64,000 nucleotides of DNA from Artemisia argyi (lineage: Eukaryota > Streptophyta > Magnoliopsida > Asterales > Asteraceae): the NCBI GenBank assembly GCA_030686995.1, contig CM060688.1:202158718-202222717 (forward strand), written 5' to 3'. The notes below the pieces were generated by a model. The model was not told the DNA's origin. It searched no databases and saw only the letters and a list, made by a program, of their open reading frames with translations. Every line of letters starts with the position of its first letter. Position 1 is the stretch's first letter. The position numbers were made by a program, and so were the translations under genes. Shown here piece after piece: positions 57,007-64,000 of this stretch.

Positions 57007-58762
57007 ATGGAATTGCCCACAGGGACTACCCAGGCCAGTACGGTGCCCCCAAGCGCTGAAGATCTTCAGCGCACTCTCTTCACTACTCCCCATCAAATGG
57101 CACCCACTGTGGACAACACTGTGCCGCCATGCGCGCCTAATCGAGATAGGGGACCTAATGTGGAGACGAATATCCTTGCACTGGAAGAGGACGCGCCTGA
57201 ATTAACACTAAGTAATTTTGTGTCTCAAAATTATGAAACTTTAACTAACCTCATGCAAGGAAGTAAGAAGAAGGTCAAGTCAGAGCCTGTAAGCCCGGCT
57301 TAACTTTGACCCAGAATACGAAACATCCCCATCGCGCTACTGGAAGTAAGGGCGCGAAAAGGATAGCCGCAGACTTCCAGTATTTGCTAGAATTGGAAGG
57401 ACAGCTACAGATGGTACAACATCTGATTCACAATACTCGGAGGAGTATGAAGACAATGGAAGGCGCACCAATGTCCACGCTAGACTTGGTAACCGCAGGA
57501 TACAAGATAGACTTGGACGACAACGCTCTCTAAGCGAGAGCTCTTCAAGGTCTGGAAGTAGAAGAATTCATTATAGACTTAGGAGACGAACTCCCCCAAG
57601 TGAAAGCCCCCCAAGCTCGGACTCCGATGAAAAATGGCGCAAGCGCCGCAAAAGGGGCAACTCCTCCTCAAGCGACTCCTCGGACAACGAGGACAAAGTG
57701 ACAGGATACTGGAAGTCCAGGGGAAGACATCGCGAGGAAGAAGACGAAGATATATCTCTTCCTTGGCGCTGCCAAAAGGTCGATGCATTCACGGGGCGCA
57801 TCAGCGATTATTCGGATGACAAGAGAAGGCGCATGCCCGCCAATGTTAAAACATATAATGGAACGGGTGATCCTGATGACCACCTAAAGATTTTCGAATC
57901 AGCTGCTACTATTGAAAATTGGCCACAACCTGTGTGGTGCCATATGTTTAACTCCACGTTAGTAGCAAATGCGCGAACTTGGTTTAGCAAGCTTCCACGA
58001 AGAAGCATAAATGGGTTTGAAGAGTTGAAAAAAGCATTCCGTTTGAACTTCACTCAAAGAAAGAAATGCGCCAAGAACCCTGTTGAACTGGCCAGAGTAA
58101 AACAACGCCAAGGGGAATCCACAAGCGCTTACATGGAGCGCTATAAGGATGAGTGCATACACGTCAAGGCGTGCCCCTAAGTGCTAAAGATCTCAGGGTT
58201 CATGAATGGGATCAATAACCCAGAGCTGATAAGAAGACTGAATGATAAGGTTCCCCAAACATTTGATGAACTGATGAAGCGCACCAGATCCTTTATCCAA
58301 GGGGAAGCAGCTGCTGCGGACAGCAAAAAAGGTTACTCAACCTATAGGCCACAAGAACAGCCTAGGAAACAATCCAATGACAGGAACTACTTCAATCAAG
58401 GAAGTAGACGGGATAATGACAAATACACTCCACTCACGAAGACCCCAAGGGAGATATTCGCGACAGAAGGAGCAAACTTCCCGAAACCCCCACCAATGCG
58501 CACGCCAGAAGATAGGCGCATAGGAAGCGGATACTGCGAATACCATGGACAAAAAGGTCACACTACCAACGAATGTGTCCAGTTGCGCCAACTAATCGAC
58601 AAATTAGTGAAAGAAGGTAAAATGGATCACCTCGTTAAAACCATCAAAGAGGGGAAGGACAGACATAAGAATGGGGGCAAAAAAGAGACACCTAAAGATA
58701 AGGCGGACACAATCTACATGATACAATCATGGAAACGAAAGAAGAGGCCAAAAGTCAGCTAA
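57007..58762 (+). pseudogene. gag: Tat-like gag
   Basis: An N-terminal open part from ATG 57007 to 57303 (MELPTGTTQASTVPPSAEDL) is followed by a frame change. The capsid-like part is open from about 57698: MPANVKTYNGTGDPDDHLKI, then NARTWFSKLPRRSINGFEEL. An in-frame TAA at 58178 interrupts it before VLKISGFMNGINNPELIRRL. The C-terminal part carries a CEYHGQKGHTTNEC motif (about 58536), the CxxH/HxxxC-type knuckle common in Tat gag, and ends at 58762. One frameshift and one stop make it non-functional as read. Confidence 0.85.
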
Positions 58763-61700
58763 AAGTTTTCCTATGGGAGCAAAATCTCTTTCCCCACTCT
58801 GACTGCGGACAACGCAGTAGTGGAACCGCTGACTATTGAAATACATACTGGGGGTCACGACATCCACCGCAGATATTATGTACGAACATTGTTTCAAGAG
58901 GCTGCGACCTGAGATACAGAGTCAATTAATTCCGGCCACGACGTCGCTCACTGGCTTCACATGAGAGAAGATATGGCCCATGGGGCAATTACGCTTAGTT
59001 GTGGTCGTGGGTAATGGGCACCACTCCGCAGCAGCCTGGGTGAACTTCATGGTAATTAGGTCTCCTTTGCCATACAATGGCATTATTGGAAGACCAGGAA
59101 TATCAGCCATGTGCGCTGTACCATCCACGGTGCATGGGATGCTCAAATTCCCAGTGGATGGAGGAATTGTGACTCTCTACAATACCACTGTGTCACCTAA
59201 AGAATGCAACACAGTGACGAGCGAAACGGAGAGTATTCCAGAGCAACACACAGCCAAAGTGTCAAACCTAAAGGTCGCAATTCACCCTGACTACCCAGAT
59301 CAAGAGATATCAATTGAAGGGTCCCTGTCTAACAAAGGCAGAGCGGTTGTGTGCGCACTCTTGCAAAAGAACTTAGATATCTTCGCGTGGGAACCAAAGC
59401 ACATGACTGGAGTACCACGATCTATCAGAGAGCACAAGCTAAAAATTCGACAAGGATATCCTCCAATATGGCAGAAAAAGCGCGGCCAGGCCCCAGATCG
59501 CGCAAAAGCCATCCTAGAGGAAATACACAAGCTTGTAGACGCATGCATCATGCGGGAAGACTATTACCATGATTGGCTTTCCAATCCAGTGATGGTAAAG
59601 AAGAGTGATGACAGCTGGAGAATGTGCGTGGACGTCACTGACCTTAACAAAGCATGTCCACAAGACTGTTACCCGCTACCAGAGATAGACTGGAAGGTGG
59701 AGTCTTTGTGCGGATACCCCTTTAAATGCTTCCTAGACGCATATAAAGGGTACCACCAAATCCAGATGGTTGAGGAAGACGAAGAAAAAACAGCCTTCCA
59801 CACAAGTCAAGGGGTCTACTGTTACACAAAAAGGCCTTTTGGCCTAAAAACTGCTGGAGCAACATACCAGCGGTTGGTGGACAACGCGTTTGAAAAGCAA
59901 GTAGGCCGCAACCTAGAGATTTATGTTGATGACCTTGTCATAAAGAGCCATACTGAAGAAGAATTGGTGCGTAACATCGAGGAAACATTCAAAACATTAG
60001 AAGGATCAATAGGAAGTTAAATCCCAAGAAGTGTACCTTTGGCGCTACAGAAGGCATGTTTCTTGGGTATTTGATAGAACCTGATGGCATTAAGCCCTGG
60101 CCAGAGAAAACAAAAGCTATTATCGAACTCCCTTCACCACGCACACTGAAAGAAGTCCAGTCATTAAACGGAAAATTAGCTGGGCTAAATCGATTCTTGT
60201 CTAAATCAGCAGACAAGTCGCTCCCTCTCTTTAAGACACTCACGAAGTGCACAAAAAAGGGAGACTTTCGGTGGGCTGCGAAAGTGGAAGAAGCTTATCA
60301 ACAGCTCAAGCAACATATAGCAGCACTTCCCAAGCTTGTCGCACCCCCGACCAGGGGAAGAATTGATCATGTACTTATCTGCAACTCATGGAGCAGTCAG
60401 CGCGGTGCTATTGACAGATAGGAACTCCATTCAAACACCAATATACTTTGTAAGCAAAGCACTCAAGAAGATAGAGACTAACTATACTGCCATGGAAAAG
60501 CTAGTCCTAGCTTTAGTATTGGCAGCTAAGAGACTGCGCAGATACTTTCAAGCGCACCCAATAGCTATAATTACGGACCAACCTATCAAGCAAGTTATCT
60601 CTAAACCTGACGCATCGGGACGGCTACAAAAATGGAGTGTGTTATTGAGCGAGCATAACATCTCTTATAGACCACGCACTGCAATTAAAGGACAGATATT
60701 GGCAGACTTCATCATTGAGAAGCCAGATACTGATACTCCACCTTCAAAGTGTGAAGTAATGCTACAAGAACCATGGGTTCTATTCACGGACGGATCTTCG
60801 TGCGTGGATGGGTCAGGCGCAGGCCTTATCCTCACTAGGCCATACAGAACGGAATTCACTTATGCATTGCGTTTTGAATTCACAGCCACAAACAATGAGG
60901 CAGAATATGAGGCCCTACTTGCTGGATTACGCATAGCAACTCAAATGGGTGTACACAACCTAGAGGCAAATGTCGATTCCAGATTAGTGGCCAATCACGT
61001 ATTAGGCGAATATGTGGCTAAGGAGGAACACATGATCCAATACCTTGACAAGACCAAGTCCCCAATCCAGAATTTCGACAGGTTCACCATCAAACAAGTT
61101 CCTAGAGGAGAAAACAGAAAAGAAGATGCGCTAAGTAAGATCGCATCTACAAGCTTTGTGCACCTGTCAAAACAGGTATTGGTGGAGACCTTGAAGAACA
61201 AATCCATCTCTGAGATGGAGGTATCCATAGTGATAGAAGAAGAGAATCCCACTTGGATGACACCTATCATAGAATTCATAAGTAAGGGAATATTACGCCA
61301 AGAACAGAAAGATGCTCAACGGACACGGCGCACAGCATAGAAGTTCGAACTCCGAGATGGTATCCTATATCGGCGTTCATTCCTACAACCATGGCTTTGG
61401 TGCGTTGGACCTCTTCAGGCAGATTACGTACTCCGAGAGATCCATGCTGGGTCATGCAACATGCACTCAGGACCACGGTCCGTTGTGGCATGAGCATTGC
61501 GGTCAGGATACTACTGGCCTACTATGCATCGCGATGCGCAAGGCATGATAAAGAGATGCAGCGATTGCCAAGTCCACAGGCCCATCCCGCGCCGACCACA
61601 ACAAGAGCTGACACCTATCACCTCACCATGGCCATTCTATAAATGGGGCATCGATATTGCATGCCCCTTTTCAGTTGTAGTAGGGGGACTAAAATTCCTC

Positions 61701-62485
61701 ATAGTGGCCATCGATTATTTCACTAAGTGGATTGAGGCAAAAGCAGTGACAAGTCTCACAGGCAACCAAGTCAAACGCTTCGTTTGGGACAACATTGTAT
61801 GCCGCTTTGGCCTACCTGGAGAAATTATTTCGGACAACGGAAAACAATTATGTGATAACCCGTTCAAAGACTGGTGCGCGCAATTAAATATTACACAACA
61901 CTTCGCGTCAGTTAAGCACCCACAAACCAATGGTTTGGTTGAACGCGCGAATTGTAGTCTGGGCAAAGGAATAAAAGCGCGCCTTGACAAACATAAAGGA
62001 AAGTGGGTGGATGAATTGTCGCATGTTTTATTGGCGCACCGCACGACAAAAAATACTAGCACTGGAGATACACCATTCTCTCTTGTCTATGGGACAGAAG
62101 CTATCATACGAGCCGAGATTGGAATGCCAACTATCCGTACGACGGAAATCAATGTTACAACAAATGATGATGAGGGCGCATAGACTTGGATCTTTTGGAG
62201 GAAAGGCGCGGACGGGCAGCTATACGTAAGGCAAAGGCTAAGTCAAAGATGAAGAAGTATTATGATGCGAAAGTCAGAAACACTTCTTTCAGGCCAGGAG
62301 ACTTTGTATACCGCGCAAATGATGCAAGACACGCAGAAGACACATGCAAGCTTAGACCCAAATGGGAAGAACCCTATGAGGTCACAGAAGCATTAGACAA
62401 CGGCGCATACAAGCTGCGTGATATGGAAGGCCATGAGCTAGCACGCACTTGGAATGTCTGCAATCTCAAAAGATGCTATATTTAG
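58763..62485 (+). pseudogene. pol: Tat-like pol: protease, RT, RNase H, second (archaeal-type) RNase H, integrase
   Basis: A protease-side remnant (PLPYNGIIGRPGISAM near 59070) leads to the RT: FAWEPKHMTGVPRSI near 59385, WRMCVDVTDLNKACPQDCYP near 59620, catalytic YVDD at 59922-59933. A one-base deletion near 60000 and a one-base insertion near 60345 break the frame. RNase H follows (SAVLLTDRNSIQTPIYFVSK, about 60396). A second RNase H of archaeal type has LFTDGSSCVDGSGAG (about 60781) and NNEAEYEALLAGL (about 60892), a hallmark of the Tat lineage. TAG at 61338 and TGA at 61491 interrupt the integrase zinc-binding region (IHAGSCNMHS ... RCSDCQ). The core has WGIDIACPF, SDNGKQL and GLVERAN. 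A shift near 62180 precedes the C-terminal part ending at 62485. Confidence 0.9.
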
Positions 62486-63145
62486 GAAAGGCTACGGCCC
62501 ACGCACAGACAACTCTGCACTTAAGTAAGTGCCTAATAAATGTTCGTGTATTTGAATTTTATTTTTTTTAGGGAATTGTCTTTTATTTTCAAAAACTGGC
62601 AAGTATTAATAAAACGTTGTGGTTTCTAGCTAACTCCACAATACATTTAACTTTATTGCTTACATTCTTTTATTTATGTCTCAATATTGTTAATTTATCT
62701 TTTTGCCTACATGGCGTGCATGCATTTATTAAGACCCACAATGGCAGAAAGGATGAGTAAACCTACTAAATAACTAGTTGAGTAAGAGGGTTGCAAACCC
62801 ATCAACATTGGATCACGCATCCTTGCTAAACACCTTACTTTCAAGACGTTGAAGTAAGTTTAATGCACATCCCATGAAGGATACGCAACAACGCACACTG
62901 TGCGCGTTTAGGAATTGAGGAGCCAAGACTTTTGGTTCCTTGATATGGTATTTGCAGCACGCTGCAAATTCAAGAGATGCATTCGTCCGGTTAGTACCTA
63001 TATTATTTTAAATCCATATACGCCCATACTGCAGATTGTTAATTTTTTAGTTTTATTTTTCGCACAGGGTGAGAAAGAGTGTTCATACTATGTGAAAACA
63101 GGGTAATGTAAGTTTGGTGACACTAGTAAATTTCACCATCCGGAG
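62486..63145. other. Non-coding region after the Tat-like pol
   Basis: No supported frame. No polypurine tract or LTR start matching TGTCACGAACCC is seen before the SGS3-like exons. Short exon-like pieces (gtttag... tcgcacag near 63066) are not assignable. Confidence 0.45.
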
Positions 63146-63905
63146 ACTACTACCATCATACCATCAACAACACCAGCACCAGAACCAGCACCAGCACCAG
63201 CAGTCTCATCAGGACAGTTGTTTCCCATGCATTCTGCTATTTACCAAAATGTGCAATTACCGGTAATTTTTTCTAAACCTTATGGTTAATTGGCTGGAAA
63301 CTGCCCGTTGATCTCATAGTATTTCCAAAATGTGGATTCAAACATCCTCTAATTCACGTTTGATTTTAAAACAGGCATATCTGGCAGTGTATCATAATCC
63401 ACAACCGATTCTTGGGGGAGGATCAGTTTATGCTCCGAATAAGTCTGATGAGGGCAATGGAATTCCTGAACCTGTTGGGGAAGATATCGATGAATGTTAC
63501 AATAGTGACATGTATGAGTCTGATGAGGGCCCAACAAGCAACGAGGAAAGGAAGAATAACAAATGGAATTGTGAATTCTTTATTACTTTGAATAATCTAA
63601 CGGCTAAACAGATCAATGATCCAAATAGGGATTGGCATTATCCTGCTTGTAAGGATGGACGCGGTGGTATTCGCTGGTATAAGGGCCTACAATCCCTTGT
63701 GGACCATGCCAAGAAAGTGTCCAGAAGAGTGAAGATTCATAGGGGTTTTGCTAGCGGTGGTATTCGCTAGTATAAGGGCCTACAATCCCTTGTGGACCAT
63801 GCCAAGAAAGTGTCCAGAAGAGTGAAGATTCATAGGGGTTTTGCTAAACTTCTTGAGCAAGAGTTGAGGGTCCAAGTGATTTTTGTTGTGCCAGCTGATA
63901 CATGA
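63146..63905 (+). pseudogene. SGS3-like gene fragment (zf-XS region), disrupted
   Basis: Two exon-like segments join in frame. The first, about 63146-63262 (PAPEPAPAPAVSSGQLFPMH, IYQNVQLP), ends before gtaatt. The second starts at 63375 after acag (AYLAVYHNPQPILGGGSVYA). It continues through an acidic linker (EDIDECYNSDMYESDEGPTS) to KWNCEFFITLNNLTAKQIND, DWHYPACKDGRGGIRWYKGL, QSLVDHAKKVSRRVKIHR and, after a duplication, KLLEQELR. This matches the zinc finger-XS part of Suppressor of Gene Silencing 3, which stabilises RDR6 templates in trans-acting siRNA production. The usual first zinc cysteine (WHCPAC) is tyrosine here. A 92-bp tandem duplication shifts the frame and the second copy has TAG, so the frame stops at 63770. 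Without the extra copy it would end at TGA 63903. The XS domain itself is absent. Confidence 0.8.
63662..63845. repeat. 92-bp tandem duplication
   Basis: gcggtggtattcgct... is repeated at 63662-63753 and 63754-63845. The copies differ by one base (tggtat against tagtat), which makes a stop codon in the second. Since 92 is not a multiple of 3, the duplication also shifts the reading frame. Confidence 0.95.
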
Positions 63906-64000
63906 TGACTTAAACTTTTATTTCCTAGTATTTATGTTGAATTTTATATGACAAAAATCTTTGATGTTGGTTAGAAACTTCTCTATGTTTCACTTTTAGT

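Overview
The window is a stretch of plant nuclear heterochromatin. It is made almost entirely of transposable elements nested in one another, with no intact host gene. Supporting this are plant Ty3/gypsy (Tekay/Del-like, Athila, Tat-like), Ty1/copia, CACTA, Helitron, MITE and LINE sequences, plus a nuclear insertion of mitochondrial nad3/rps12/cox1 carrying unedited codons. The style of the LTRs and of the LINE suggests a eudicot, perhaps Asteraceae, but this is a recognition-based guess and not a demonstrated placement.

Layout. 1-1499 is a truncated LTR. 1500-5193 is a long minus-strand gypsy LTR that itself carries a terminal-inverted-repeat element in a TA microsatellite. 5194-9162 is the decayed minus-strand pol of that gypsy element, and its gag resumes at 17716-19249. 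The gag is split by a young non-autonomous LTR element, 9168-17715, with 3.2-kb LTRs and perfect CTACA target duplications. An almost complete Athila-type element occupies 20296-31094 with ATAAA target duplications; it has an array of paired palindromes in each LTR and a gag-pol disabled by in-frame stops and one deletion. To its right lie the 3' part of a CACTA transposon with a 180-bp subterminal array (32114-34748), a Helitron-like terminus followed by a mitochondrial insertion (35423-36226), and a Helitron (36971-40141) carrying exon-like fragments, one resembling a CIPK kinase. 44140-50583 is a large inverted repeat with 1.13-kb arms. Its spacer holds three head-to-tail LINE 3' ends, each ending in a (TAA)n tract. 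51500-55108 is the 5' half of a copia element, and 56341-62485 is a Tat-like gypsy element with two RNase H domains. The window ends in a broken SGS3-like silencing-factor fragment (about 63150-63905) with a mutated zinc-finger cysteine and a 92-bp tandem duplication.

Nothing here reads as a working operon-like or multi-gene host system. The functional content is retroelement machinery in various states of decay, plus captured or transferred fragments. The observations most worth following are the SGS3-like piece just downstream of the Tat-like pol, the Athila LTR palindrome array, the TTACGCNTAA motif series in the copia leader, the LINE copies stacked on their own (TAA)n tails, and the mitochondrial DNA next to a Helitron-like end. 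Homology statements come from reading translations by eye, without database searches.
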